From Icerya purchasi (taxonomy: Eukaryota > Arthropoda > Insecta > Hemiptera > Monophlebidae), in assembly GCA_039619475.1 (NCBI GenBank), contig CM077115.1:553682826-553746825 (forward strand): a stretch of 64,000 bases of DNA, given 5' to 3'. The notes beneath the pieces were generated by a model. That model did not search any database. It was given only the letters and a program-made list of their open reading frames with translations, and was not told where the DNA came from. Made by a program: the position numbers and the translations under genes. Positions 9,625-21,125 of the stretch are shown in pieces. Numbering within the stretch: the first letter of the stretch is position 1; the number at the start of each line of letters is the position of its first letter.

Positions 9625-10942
9625 CACCCTGTCAAGAAAGTATCGGGAATTGTCAATTTAAATCTCCCGGGTAATAGCTAGGCAGATAATTTTTTTTTTC
9701 CAGGTTGGTACAACTGTTTTGTATTATGATGCCTATTTTTAGCGCGATCTGTCAACCAGTGTGTTTACAGCAGCTGTTAAAATCAGTCGACTTGAAGTGT
9801 TTTGTCGAAGTTTTACAATGAGTGAAAATATTGAACAACGTACTTGTGTTAAATTCTGTGTTTCGAACGAAATTTCTTGTGCCGATACACTGAAAATGTT
9901 ACAGAAGGCTTTTGGTGAATCTGCTTTATCAAAAACGCGGGTTTACGAGTGGTACAGAGCGTTCAAGGATGGTCGGGAGACGGTCGAAGACATGCCTCGC
10001 TCTGGACGGCCTTCAACGAGTGTGACCGATGATAACGTCGATAAAATCAAGGAAATCGTTGCTGAAAATTGTCATGTGAGCTTGAGAGAGATGGCTCATG
10101 GATTGGGCATGTCACACGAGAGCGTACGTACGATTGTGCACGAAAAATTGGGTATGCAACGCGTTGCGGCTCGGCTTGTTCCGAAAGACCTGAATTTCTT
10201 TCAAAAAAAGTACCGAGAACAGGTAGCTGCAGACATGCTGGATCGAGCCAATTTGGATCCTACCTTCTTGGAAAAGATAATTACTGGTGACGAGACATAG
10301 GTGTACGAGTACGACACGCTTACGAACCAGCAATCGTCCGAATGGCGGCCAATTGGCGCGCCAAAGCCGAAAAAACCTCGCCAAAGCCGATCGAAAGTGA
10401 AGATCATGTTGATTGTTTTCTTCGATATTCGAGGCGTGGTACACTATGAATATGTGCCAGCCGGACAGACAGTCACCAAAGAGTTTTACTTAAGTGTTTT
10501 GAGACGTTTGAGAGAGGCTATCCGTCGTAAACGTAACGATTTGTGGGTCGACAATTCTTGGATTCTCCATCACGATAATGCGCCGTCTCACAAAGCCATA
10601 ATTGTGAATGAGTTTTTGGCCAAACACTCGGTAAATATCATCGAACAACCGCCGTATTCACCAGATTTAGCACCCTGCGACTTCTTCCTATTCTCAAAAC
10701 TCAAATTTCCGCTACGGGGAATGCGCTTCGAATCGATTGATGACATCAAGACGAATGCGACGCGAGAGCTAAAGGCCATCCCGGAAACCGCCTACCAGAA
10801 GTGCTTTGCCGAGTGGAAAAAGCGTTGGCATATGTGCATCGCTTCGAATGGATGTTATTTTGAAGGTGACAAAATAAATTTGGATGAAAATTAAAAATTG
10901 TTCGTTTTATTTAACAATTCCCGATACTTTCTTGACAGGGTG
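9625..10942 (+). mobile_element. mariner element, 1,318 bp, near intact
   Basis: Terminal inverted repeats at 9625-9653 and 10914-10942 are identical over 29 bases. Both sides are flanked by the TA dinucleotide (9623-9624 and 10943-10944) expected of Tc1/mariner insertion. Length and layout (one uninterrupted gene with short flanks) are those of full-length mariners. Identical repeats and a gene with one visible lesion suggest recent arrival, in contrast to the two decayed mariners at 20.2 and 50.6 kb, whose ends begin CGAGGT and belong to a different lineage. Confidence 0.95.
9818..10894 (+). pseudogene. mariner transposase (D,D34D) with one in-frame stop
   Basis: The frame encodes 358 residues from ATG 9818 to TAA 10892-10894, a normal mariner transposase length. 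It would bind the terminal repeats and catalyse cut-and-paste transposition in the nucleus. The N-terminal half holds paired helix-turn-helix regions (FGESALSKTRVYEWYRAFKD near residues 30-50, and HVSLREMAHGLGMSHESVRT near 86-105). The catalytic triad is intact: Asp158 in ITGDET, Asp253 in LHHDNAPSH and Asp288 in SPDLAPCDFF, with exactly 34 residues between the last two. The only obvious break is TAG at 10298-10300, directly after ITGDET, where mariners normally have tryptophan; TGG to TAG is one base change. An upstream in-frame ATG at 9761 exists, but 9818 (MSENIEQ) gives the family-typical start. Confidence 0.93.
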
Positions 10943-11162
10943 TATATATATATGTATATATCTTAATGTTATTTCATTGAAGTCCTTAACATTTTCTTTA
11001 TGATTCAGTGAAATATAGTTTGGAACAGATCTGATGTGATTATTTATCGCTGATGTTAAATTTATTATACTGGTAGTTGGGATACTGTTAAATACATATT
11101 TCTCGACACACATTATATTTTAAAGCCACACATGAAAATCGTTAAAAAGTAAATATTTAAGT

Positions 11163-11810
11163 AGAAGCGGATCCAGAAGGACATTTTGGGGGGGAATTAT
11201 ATAATTACTTATAATCTTCTATGGTAGGCAGTAGATTTGAGATTTACCCCTTGTTTCATAAAGAGAAAATCAAATAGCGACCTTTATAGAAATTCATAAA
11301 AATGTGTTTTAAAAATACATGATTATTACAATTTTTAATTGAACTTTTGTCTTACATTTAGGGGTGAAAAATAAAACGAAATTATAAAATTATACCTTAA
11401 ATATGGTAGTTTAGAAATAGTAAGAAAGATAGTATTTCTTATTAGACACTTTACTTCTTTTTTATTTTTGTTAGTAATTCGATCCGAATTCTCTTTGTTC
11501 GTCAATAAGTATAAATATATATATTTCTCATTGAACTCCATTTTTAATTAAAATTACAAAATAAAAATTAAAGATAAATAAAAACAGCAAAAGATCGACG
11601 ACAGTTGTGTTTAAAATAGAATAAAAAAGGAACATTAATAGTTTTACTAGAAAATAGTATTAAATATTAATTATTAAAATCTGCAGGTAAAATTCATACA
11701 AATATTTTGTAGCATAAATTAAGTTTCTCTGTTATAACAATTTTTTTCATAGAGGCTTTGATTCTTTTGGGGGGGGGTGTTCCCTATTTGCCCCTGTGGA
11801 TCCGCCGCTG
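11163..11810. mobile_element. hAT-like non-autonomous element, 648 bp
   Basis: The terminal repeats read AGAAGCGGATCCA on the left and TGGATCCGCCGCTG on the right. They are flanked by the 8-bp duplication ATTTAAGT (11155-11162 and 11811-11818). Runs of seven to nine G lie just inside both ends (near 11188 and 11770), as in other MITEs in this window. No transposase remnant was recognised. Superfamily assignment comes from the 8-bp TSD and the CAG..GCGGATCC end pattern. Confidence 0.7.
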
Positions 11811-11962
11811 ATTTAAGTCATTAAAAGATTTATCCGTATAAGAATCACAGATTTCTATAAAAATGAAAACGGAAATTTAACGACACGTAATCTTTACAGT
11901 CTGAATTCTTTTCAACATTTATAATCTCATCGCTTTTGATAGATTCTCATATGTATAATCTT

Positions 11963-13052
11963 CAGGGGCGGACTAATCTTGAATGAGGGGCCCCACTTCG
12001 AAGAAAAAAGGGTGAAAAAAATTCATCATCATATATGTACAAATAAACAAGCAAAAAAAACTTACTACGTACGTATGAGAATGACTAATAAAATTAAAAT
12101 TATGCTTCCTCTAAAAAATTAACTTTCTTACCCTAACAAACTGAATACTGCATAAATTGAACGTCGAATAAAGAATTTTATATTAACATATATGCGTATA
12201 TATATGTTAATATTTGTAATTTTTTATTAATAACATTATGTTTTCTTTTTCTACAAAAAAATGTTTGAATACATATTAAATATTGTTGGTAGCAAAGAAA
12301 TAATGTTTTTTTTAATAAAAATAAAAACTTTATTTAAAATGCGTTATTTACGGTGGCGGCTGCGCCGATATTGTCGCTACAATGGTTTTCAAGCTAATCT
12401 TGATACATTCATGCGATATTTTTGATCATGTTATTTTCTTTATACAAATTAAACACGCGTGTTTAAAATTCCATATTTGTTTATGTAATCAAAAAAAGTG
12501 AATAAAACGCAGTATGATTTATTAAATTTATTTATAAAATCAGCAATCGATTAAAACTCGCTTTTATTTTAAATAATTCTTATTCAGTCGAAAATAAAAC
12601 GTATTAACTTTCAATAAAATTAAGAATATTTCAGATCGTAAAATGTTTTTACATAGATCAAAATTACGATTGCGTGAGTATCAGTATTTGAATGAAGAAT
12701 GGTCATTAATCAAATGTTTATTTATTATTCAATACGTACGTTAGAGGACTTATTTTAACACAATAAATTAGATTTATCGTAAAAAATTTCTATAAATATT
12801 CTCATTTTATGTAGCATTTAGTTTATTGAAAGAAAAAGAAAAAAGCATATGATTTCATTAATGAACTCATATATATTCTTTTTTTATATATAAAAATTAA
12901 TTGAATTCTTTTTAAGACAAAAAAACGCAAATTTAAAATCTTGCATTTTTACTGTATTGAGTATTTTGGGAAAAAAAACTTAAATTTTGCACGTGGAAAA
13001 TTAAATCTTTTTCTGTTCAACAGCGCGGGACCCCCTGGCTGATCCGGCCCTG
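11963..13052. mobile_element. hAT-like non-autonomous element, 1,090 bp
   Basis: The left end CAGGGGCGGA and the right end TCCGGCCCTG are imperfect inverted repeats. The 8-mer ATAATCTT occurs directly before the left end (11955-11962) and again at 13056-13063, three bases beyond the right end, so the TSD is exact but offset. Subterminal GGGGCCCC near 11988 and GGACCCCC near 13028 mirror each other. The interior is very AT-rich with no recognisable transposase. Confidence 0.6.
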
Positions 13053-13063
13053 ATGATAATCTT

Positions 13064-13555
13064 TAATCGGTTGATATTAAATTTTTCTTTACCCAAATAT
13101 CATTCATCACCTTTTGTATATGTCCTATATATTTTATCATTGTTTTGCGTTTCAAATTTTTATTTAATTGTAAATTCTTCTCTTTTCCATTTAGGAAAAA
13201 GGCTGTGCCATTTTTCAAGTAATCCATCCATGGCATCTTACATAATGCGCGATGATATGCCGACATTTTGGAAACGCATAATCTTCCGTTTTACTTTTCA
13301 CTACCGTACTTTAATTGGCTATACCTGACGATTAGTTTGCTTGATTTCGAGATCATTTTTTAATTTTTTTAAAACTCCTTCCGAATAACTGAAAATTTCT
13401 TTGGTCGTTTCGTTTGCGTGCTTTTATACACGTACATATATATTTTTTTCTCGATTTCCTCCATTCCTCGTTATCAAGCTTCTGAGATATATATGAATTC
13501 CGATATTATTGTTCACGTCTTCTTCTAATGTTTACATTTGCGTAATTTTTAACTG
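13064..13555. other. AT-rich DNA, nothing recognised
   Basis: Overlapping open frames on both strands at 13053-13328 are unrelated to any family I know and are probably chance. Confidence 0.3.
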
Positions 13556-14414
13556 ACTTCAAAAAAGGAGGAGGTATTCAATTCAACTGTATTTTTTTTT
13601 TTTTTTACCGCAGAACTTTCTTCTAGGTGAACTGATGTTGACGATTCTTCTTTTATTTAAAGGGTGGTGCTTCTCACGTGGTCCAATTTGATCAAAATCT
13701 GATCGGTAGTTTTTGAGTTATCCTTAACAATGCGGGAGTTGAAGCTTTTGGATGCTTTTCATTTATGATTAGTTTCAACGTCAAGTTAGATTTATTGACT
13801 TAAAATATTATAAATTTGCCAAATTACTATGGAAATGTAGCTTTTAATGTTTTTACCGTGGAAATGCAGTTCAAAATAAAGAAATCGATTTTTTTTTAAG
13901 TATTAAGTATGGAGAATAATGTGAAAAAAAATTGATTTTTAACAAGAAAAAAATTCAAGCATAACGCTAAAAATTGTAAAATAAAATGCTTTTTTACAAA
14001 AAATAAATACCGACTTCAAGGTTTATTATAAAAATTTAAAAATGCACTAAAAAGTAAAGAATAATTACTCCCGATAAAAAATATATATCAGAGTGATATA
14101 ACTTAAAGTGATATCGTAATTCTTATACAAAATTAATACTTATTAGAGTCCGCATCAAATTCATATTAAAATAATAATTAAAAACTGCGTTAAATGTTCA
14201 TTAAATGGTTCCTAGATATTGTAACATGAATTTGATGCCGACTCTAATTAAGGTATTAATGTTACATAAGAATTACGATATCACCCCTAAGGTTTTATAT
14301 CACTCTGATGTATATTTTTTATCGGGAGTAATTACTTTTTTACTTTTTAGTGCATTTTTAAATTTTTATAATAAACCTCGAAGTCGGGGTATTTATTTTT
14401 TGTAAAAAAGCATT
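13556..14414. repeat. Dispersed insect-type repeat ending in a 431-bp foldback
   Basis: The left part begins GACTTCAAAAAAGGAGGAGG, a string I recognise as recurrent in many insect genomes (from memory, not checked). From 13984 to 14414 the sequence is a long imperfect palindrome. The left arm begins AATGCTTTTTTACAAAAAAT and is mirrored by the right arm ending at TTTTGTAAAAAAGCATT. Both arms contain a CGACTTC/GAAGTCG pair and a CCCGATAAAAAATAT/ATATTTTTTATCGGG pair, around a centre near 14200. An open frame at 14205-14405 is only the right arm and is not treated as a gene. Joining the left part and the foldback into one element is inference. Confidence 0.6.
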
Positions 14415-16676
14415 TCTATTTTTTCATTTCATGTTCAATATCTTCTCATCAAATCCGTAAAATACATTTTCTACATTTATTTTTTAAATTACTTTATTAT
14501 TACTCGTTCGTAGGTTATTACGCTAACTTCGGACGATGCTCAACTTTAGATTAATTTTTGAATACACGTAATTTATTAATGCGAAGTAGGCATTCAAAAT
14601 TGCATATCTTCAGAAATAATTAACGATGATTTTAATTAACAAGCTACGGAACTATTTTTCATAATAGAATTGTCCGTAACCTTTCCTCTAACTAAATTTA
14701 TTAAATATTCAACTAATCTATTTTGTTTTTTCAGATAGTTAAAAATTAACATATGTTGAAATTCTTTCTTTAAAAGTCTTTTTGTTTCCTTTTCTGTTTT
14801 TGAAATACTTTTCTTTCTTTCATTTTTTTTTTTTTTTTTATAGCGACAGACTTCCGGATTGTAACTGTCACTAAATAACAATGTACACTAAAATAACAAT
14901 AATAATAATAATAAGTAAGTAGGCGACTTAAATATGGTGCTCTTTTAGACACCCGGCTAAAAAGAAAAATTAAAAATCAATAATTGGAAAAAAGCTCAAA
15001 AGGATACGGTTGATTTAAAAAATATATTTGAAAACGGTTTGCTCTTTTTTTTTTTCATTGGGCTTTTACATAAAAATATACGTTTTTTTAGGTTTAGATT
15101 ATATAGAAAAATTACTCCAAATACTTTTTTTTTTATTCCCTTTTTTTGCGCCATCACAGCAGCATCAAAGCCCAGGAGTATGGCTGATATGTCTATATCA
15201 TTTTATTGTAATTCGATAGTTTTCGAAGAAGAGAGAATAAAAAAAATCAAGAATCCTGGGACATTCTGACAGAAAATGAGAGATAGTGATGGGAAAAGAC
15301 ATCGAAAAATATATCTATGTGCAAGATCGAACTAAATTACCAACTGCTCCGTCCGCGACACTTTCTAGTCCAGAATTCCATCTGCGGACGCTTGATTTTG
15401 TCGAATGAAAGTGTGACAGGGATTTTTTGTTGGTTTGTCCACTTATCATGTGTCCACAAATTGGTACCTAAAACAGGAAGTATACGGATTGAAGCTGAAG
15501 ACAATTCTGTTCCGCTTTTTACAAAGCAGTTAATTTTTTCTTAGCAGAGAGTGACCAGTTAAAATTCATTTTACGACATCTAAGGCGGGCTTTTAACAAG
15601 TATCGATTTTTAAATTCTAAACTAAAAAATGAAAACATTTAATTTCATATACCAGTTTCGGTTTAGAACTATTGATCAACTATATTGAATAACACGTCTT
15701 ATAATAAGAGAATTAATTTATTAAAAGGATATTAATTAACCCGTGACAAACGTTCTTATCGTTTTTCACGTAAAAAGTATTACACGTCGAGCAGCTTCGA
15801 CGTATTATTGTTTTATTGTAGAAATTAGCGCTATTTCTTATCTAAAATATTAACCGATATTATAACAAATGCCTATTAATTTTCGATTATCGCCCCCGCA
15901 CCATGGGATTCACTCTCTGCACCTTGCAGATTAATTTTTGCGATATTTGATGCATCAGCGTTCCTTTTTTTTTTTTTTTTTTTTTTACGTTGAATGATCT
16001 GTCGTAAACTAAAAATGATCGTCGTTCAATGATCTCAATTGAACCGCATCAACACAGCCATTTTTCAAATTCTACGGCTGAAGTTGAAGTCATTAAAAAA
16101 AAAAAAAAAGTAAACATTAATTTATATTTTCTGTTTATCGATCGTGAATAATATCCGAAATCGATGAAATATCCGAAGAGAAAACGTATGCAATTTTTAT
16201 ATTTACTCGGAAAAATGATTCAGAGGGTACATGTGACACGAACAACAGGTCTATCACGTGCTTACGTAAATGGTAGCCGTTAAAGTAAATAGGATTTGCG
16301 AATTTGAAGTTTATTCATAAAATGACTCGGCTAGATGGGTGAATTTCCTGGTTTAAAATTAAATTCAATTATTTATGTCATCAATTGTGATCCTCTTTTC
16401 GGGATAAGATTGTTCTTACATTATCGAATGAAAAGTACCGGAAGTGATATATGAGTGTATGTATGCGTGCGGGCGTGGGTACATATAGATACGTGTTTCT
16501 TTGTATGTGTGCGTGTGTGTGTTTATCGTAACCAAACTAAATAAAGAGTCTCAGTTTATCATTATCTCAGCTGTAGTTGATATTGCGGATTTCTATAGCA
16601 ATCAATGACCGAGTCGATATTACTGACGTTATTTGCCTTAATTGTTAAGTGTGTACTATGGCGAAATAAACTTCAA
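14415..16676. other. AT-rich DNA, nothing recognised
   Basis: Contains several A or T homopolymers (for example 14826-14840 and 15965-15987) and a GT/TG-rich patch at 16450-16525. No coding sequence, RNA gene or element boundary is supported. A 75-codon frame at 15317-15544 is unrecognised. Confidence 0.35.
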
Positions 16677-16925
16677 CACTTTAAGCCGTACGTTTGTATA
16701 TATGGAGACATTGTCTGTTACTAAAATCATCTAATTATTTTTTTCCAAAAACAGCAAAAGTGAAAATTTGTAAAATTTTTATCAGACCTTATATACGATA
16801 TACATTTATTATGTATAAATTTTGACAAAAATTTTACAAATTGCCATTTTTGTAAAAAAATAATTAGGTGATTTTGGTAACAGACACTGTCTCCATCTAT
16901 ATGGAGACACATGGGGCTTAAAGTG
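16677..16925. mobile_element. piggyBac-type MITE, 249 bp foldback
   Basis: The ends CACTTTAAGCC and GGCTTAAAGTG are inverted. The similarity continues inward through GGAGACA and TCTGTTAC.AAAATCA to about 60 bases per arm, so almost the whole element folds on itself. TTAA follows on the right (16926-16929) and TCAA, a one-base change from TTAA, precedes on the left (16673-16676). That target preference suggests piggyBac mobilisation. No coding capacity. Confidence 0.6.
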
Positions 16926-16929
16926 TTAA

Positions 16930-17494
16930 TAGAATAAATTTAACAAAAGAGGGCCGCTATTTAACGTTTACGATATTTGTTTAGTATGAAAAAACAAAAT
17001 TCCCGGTTTTCAATAATGAACTATAAATGAACTGAAATATTTACAAAAAAATCATCATCTAAAATAATTCGGTAAAAAATAAAAAATAGACAACTATTTT
17101 CGAATGATAATTTTAAAGAGTTGCTAAACTATAGGACATATGCAGGGATGATGTGTCATTTTCACGCAGGTGATGATATGAAAAATCACGTAAAATTCTT
17201 TTTTTTTTTTGTAAAAAATGACGTAGAGTCAATTAAAACCGATTATTATACAAGAATTATGGAAGAAATCTCCGGTGAGGGGGTACTGTGAAGTGCATTA
17301 TGTGTACCAATAGCCTCAATTTTATAAAGGCGTTGCGTATATTCTTAAATAATTTGATTGTAAAGAAGTTTTACTTTTATATATTTGGGAAATGTGCGTA
17401 TTTCCCGAACATATCAAAACTTATACAGTGGAGTCATTTTTTCTTTTGTTCACGCTCCGTATGTTCTTTTTGATTATAAACGTATCTGTTCTCG

Positions 17495-17496
<2 letters not shown>
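16930..17496. other. AT-rich DNA, nothing recognised
   Basis: No supported feature up to the TA array at 17497. Confidence 0.35.
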
Positions 17497-17526
<30 letters not shown>

Positions 17527-17955
17527 CGGCCATTTTGGCCTCGCAAGGGGCTGTGCCCCTTGACCCCTCTTGCTTTCATTTCTGTCTCTTTCTCTTCTAT
17601 ACTTTGTATAAAATGATCAAAATTTACAACGTAATTCTTACTGGCATCACAACACACACAAAAAATAACATAACCACAAAAATCCTATTTTAACATTTAA
17701 CTTCCGTTATATAAAATTAAGACATTTTTTCGTTACATTTTTCGTTACGTATTTCATTACATAAAATTGTGACATTTTTTAAATAACAATAACAAAAATC
17801 CTACAAAATATAACAAACGTTACATAAAATTGGGACATTTTTTTGGGACATTTAGCGTTACATAAAATTGAGACACTTTTTCGAATGGGGGGTAGCCTAA
17901 GAATTACGTTGTAATTAATATATGTATGTGTGTGTTTGTGTGTGTATATATATAA
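17497..17955 (+). mobile_element. TA-array-flanked repeat, copy 1 (Helentron/DINE-like?)
   Basis: The unit opens with a (TA)n array (17497-17521), then a short unit TGGCCTCGC and a hairpin AAGGGGCTGTGCCCCTT at 17545-17561. The middle contains tandem variants of CGTTACATAAAATTGAGACA (four or so between 17705 and 17880). It closes with a conserved TTACGTTGTAATTAATAT block and another TA/TG array. A second copy at 26192-26625 and a fragment at 34853-34965 share the order. Hairpin plus internal short tandem repeats plus AT-rich target fits Helentron-associated (DINE-like) elements; this is inference. Confidence 0.5.
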
Positions 17956-20208
17956 GAGGTACAGTGACATATTTGTCCAGTATTTCGGTTTCAAATTATA
18001 AAAATTTCAACAGGGTTAAAGAATGTAGCCAAGTCTAATTCCGGAGATAAAACAACAATAAACAAATAAATAAAAAACATTCAGCATTGGAAGAGGTAAT
18101 AATTTGTTCACGCTAGTTGCCAAAAATGCATTCTAAAATTAACAAAATTGCCCATAAATCTTTCATGCAAAATAATTTGCTTAACGTTATTACCTAAGAA
18201 AATGGTAAGCAGTATGCGTTCATCTGAAAGGCACATAATTAACTGTGTCCTGGTGTAGATGTCTCTCTCCAGGCCAGAAAAAAAAAAAAAAAAACAAAAA
18301 AGCAAAAAGAAATTCAATGTTTAAAAACAATACAGTAACTCTACCACCACTCGATCAAACTGCAATCGTATTGTTGCGGTTTTATGTAGTCTTCCTCCGT
18401 ATGGTGAGGCACTGGGCGTTATCATTTCAATCCGCACATGCGATTACATCCGTAGTGAATAAGACAGTTGCCGTGTTATTTTTAAATACAAGAAATAGTA
18501 GTCAACCGAAGTATAGCTCCTGCAGATCCGCGTGAAGTTTACAACGCACGCACATCCACCCGAAAAAGCGGAAAATAAAACGAAGAAGAAGAAGAAAATG
18601 ATTTTTTGGATTCTGCTCGACTAACATGTCTGTATACATTAATGACGTCATTTCAGGGAAAAAGAAAAAAAAAAGGTTATTGGAAACCGTTATAAAAAAA
18701 TACATATATGTAACTAAAGTTGTAATGGAAATTACTTCGCAAATCGTAAATCACATATAAATTGGGGGTTTTTAGGGATAAATCGACTGGTCCATAAGGT
18801 CTTAGGTCCGTTGCCCATTGCAGCAAGGAATGTTAAAAAATGCGTTAGTTCGTTGAGTGAAGAAATAATAGTTCGCGATTAAATTATCGAATTTTTATTC
18901 GATCGTTTACTTTTATCTTTAATCGTTTGTTTTCATTTTAATATAGGTTTCTGTGTTAACATAGAGTTTATTATGTAATAAAGTGTTACTCATTTAATCG
19001 GCAATAATTTAAATACTTAAATATAGACTAAAAATCAAGCTCTGTATAAATGTTACAAATATTGAAACAACAAAAATTTATGCATATTACATTTATAAAT
19101 AACGTCGAACTTGTTTCAAACTTTTGTATTACTTCATATAAGACCTAATAGTACATTTATACATTTATGTAGGATCAAAATTAAATATCTTGTATAAAAA
19201 ATTAAGTAATTAATGTTTTACTAAAGTATAATAATTTTTAGTTTTTAGGTTTGATTTTGTAATTAGTTGTAAATTCATTTACCTAATATCCTAATTAAAA
19301 CGCTATAATATAATTCTTTTAATTTAATCACTTTACATTATTAAATTTTAATGGATATTTTTCTGAAGTTTAAAATTTTCTTTACAAAAAGAAATTATAA
19401 AACTAATAAAAATTTTCTAAGTGATACTTCAATTCTTCTGTATAATAGTAAAATTCAAAACAACATATTTTAAAACTGTATGTGTAAAATTTTTAAATAT
19501 AGGAAAAAAATAATTTACCAGATTTATTTCAAGTTTTTGTGTAATTACAGACCAAATATCACCTTTCATATTTACATTTTTAAAATCTTTGTTTTTTGTG
19601 GATTGGATAGAAATTCACACTTCCTAACCGTTTCAATTAGTTGTTCCATTATATAGAAATTAAATAAAAAAAGGGACAAATATTTATACAAATTGCAAAC
19701 ACAAAATACGTAGGTATATATAGATAAAAATTAAAAATGGCAAAGAAATGTTATATAAAAAACAACTATTGAAATATTTGAAATGTGCGTGAAATATGTT
19801 TTGAAAAACTCGCTCAGCGGGCGATCCGAACGAGGAATTACATTTTTCGAAACTATTTCGACTATTTCTCGCTACAATGGGCAGTGTTACATTTAAATGT
19901 ACAATAATCGATTATCAGAAAACGCATTACACATTTTACATTTCCCGCTACAGTGGGCAATCGGCTTTATTGTCGAGAGAATCCTATCAAACGGGCACCT
20001 GCAAGAGGGAGAGGTTACCCGTATTTAGTGGTCGTCGTTTTTTAGGGTTTATTAAAAAGTAAGTAATACGTTAATTTACAGTGTGGTATAAAAAGTAATA
20101 CATTTAACGCCACAGATGGACGGGATGTCTTTGTTTAGTAATGATTTATATTCATATTTATTTTTTTGCTGTATATTATTAAATGCGCAGTTCTTGTATT
20201 AACACATA
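17956..20208. other. AT-rich DNA, nothing recognised
   Basis: No coding or mobile-element signal was recognised. Two similar 20-odd-base blocks near 19870 and 19948 (CGCTACAATGGGCA and CGCTACAGTGGGCA) are the only local repeat noticed. Confidence 0.35.
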
Positions 20209-20210
20209 TA

Positions 20211-21123
20211 CGAGGTCTACCCGGTAAGTTGGTAAAAGGATTTTTTTCTCCGAAAGTAGTTGCACTGTGTGATTTTCAACTAAGCAGCTGTGTTGATATA
20301 CCCCTTGGCAACATTCAGTTTGAGTTTTACCTCGATACAGTTCATAGTCTATGTGTAGTGATGTTTTGCGTGAAGTGTTCTTTTTTACCTCTGTCGAACT
20401 TTTTAAAAATTAATTTCTCGAAGAACAAAGATGTGTGATTAAGTTTTTCGTTGAAGCCGGTAAGGGTGATTCGGATATCGTGGAAACTTTGCGTGAAACA
20501 TTAGGCGAGTCAGCTGCAAAACCTGCGACGGTATACAAGTGGATAGCGCGGTTCAAGAACGGTCGAGGGAGCAAGGATGTCAAAGTCAAAAGTGAAGTGA
20601 ATGCTCATCGTTTTCTTCGATTACCGCGGCATCGTGCACAAGGAATTCGTACCCGAGGGCCAGACCGTTAATGAACAGCATTATCTAGGCGTGATGAAAC
20701 GCCTGAACGCGCGTGTGAAGCGTGTGAGGCCGGATTCGGCGCGAATCAAAGTTGACTTCTCCACCGGGACAACGCACCCTCACACAATTGTCACCTCGTC
20801 AAGTCGTTCCTCACGAAAAACAGCATCACGGTTTTGGACCCCCCCCCCTACTGATCTGGCCCCTTCGGACTTCTATCTGTTCCCCAAGACCAAAAAAGAC
20901 CTCAAGGAGCACTCTACTGGGGGTCCCGAGAATAGGTCATTCAAGTTACGACGCGAGCTTTAGAGGCTCGCAGTTCAGATGACTTTGAGAGGTGCTTCGA
21001 GCAGTGGCAGTGGCGCTGAGCCAAGTGCATTTTGTTGAATGAAGAGTATTTCGAAGGAGACCGCGTTAATTTACGGAAATAATGTATTTTTGTATTTTTA
21101 ATAAATTGTTTCTACAGACCTCG
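20211..21123 (+). mobile_element. mariner element with internal deletion, 913 bp
   Basis: The ends begin CGAGGTCTAC on the left and end AGACCTCG on the right, flanked by TA at 20209-20210 and 21124-21125. The element is about 400 bp shorter than a full mariner because the middle of the gene is missing. Its ends and protein differ from the mariner at 9.6 kb and resemble the CGAGGT-ended element at 50.6 kb. Confidence 0.85.
20420..21082 (+). pseudogene. mariner transposase, deleted and frameshifted
   Basis: The N-terminal part (RCVIKFFVEAGKGDSDIVET, then ATVYKWIARFKNGR) carries the first helix-turn-helix and ends near 20575. There it jumps directly to the central catalytic region (MLIVFFDYRGIVHKEFVPEG from 20601). 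The second helix-turn-helix and the first catalytic aspartate (TGDE block) are deleted. The second aspartate block is readable in another frame near 20768 (RDNAPSH). After a poly(C) frameshift near 20845 the third is in TDLAPSDFYLF. The C-terminus (EEYFEGDRVNLRK, stop 21080-21082) is present in the frame of the second block. At least three breaks, so it is inactive. Confidence 0.85.
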
Positions 21124-21125
21124 TA

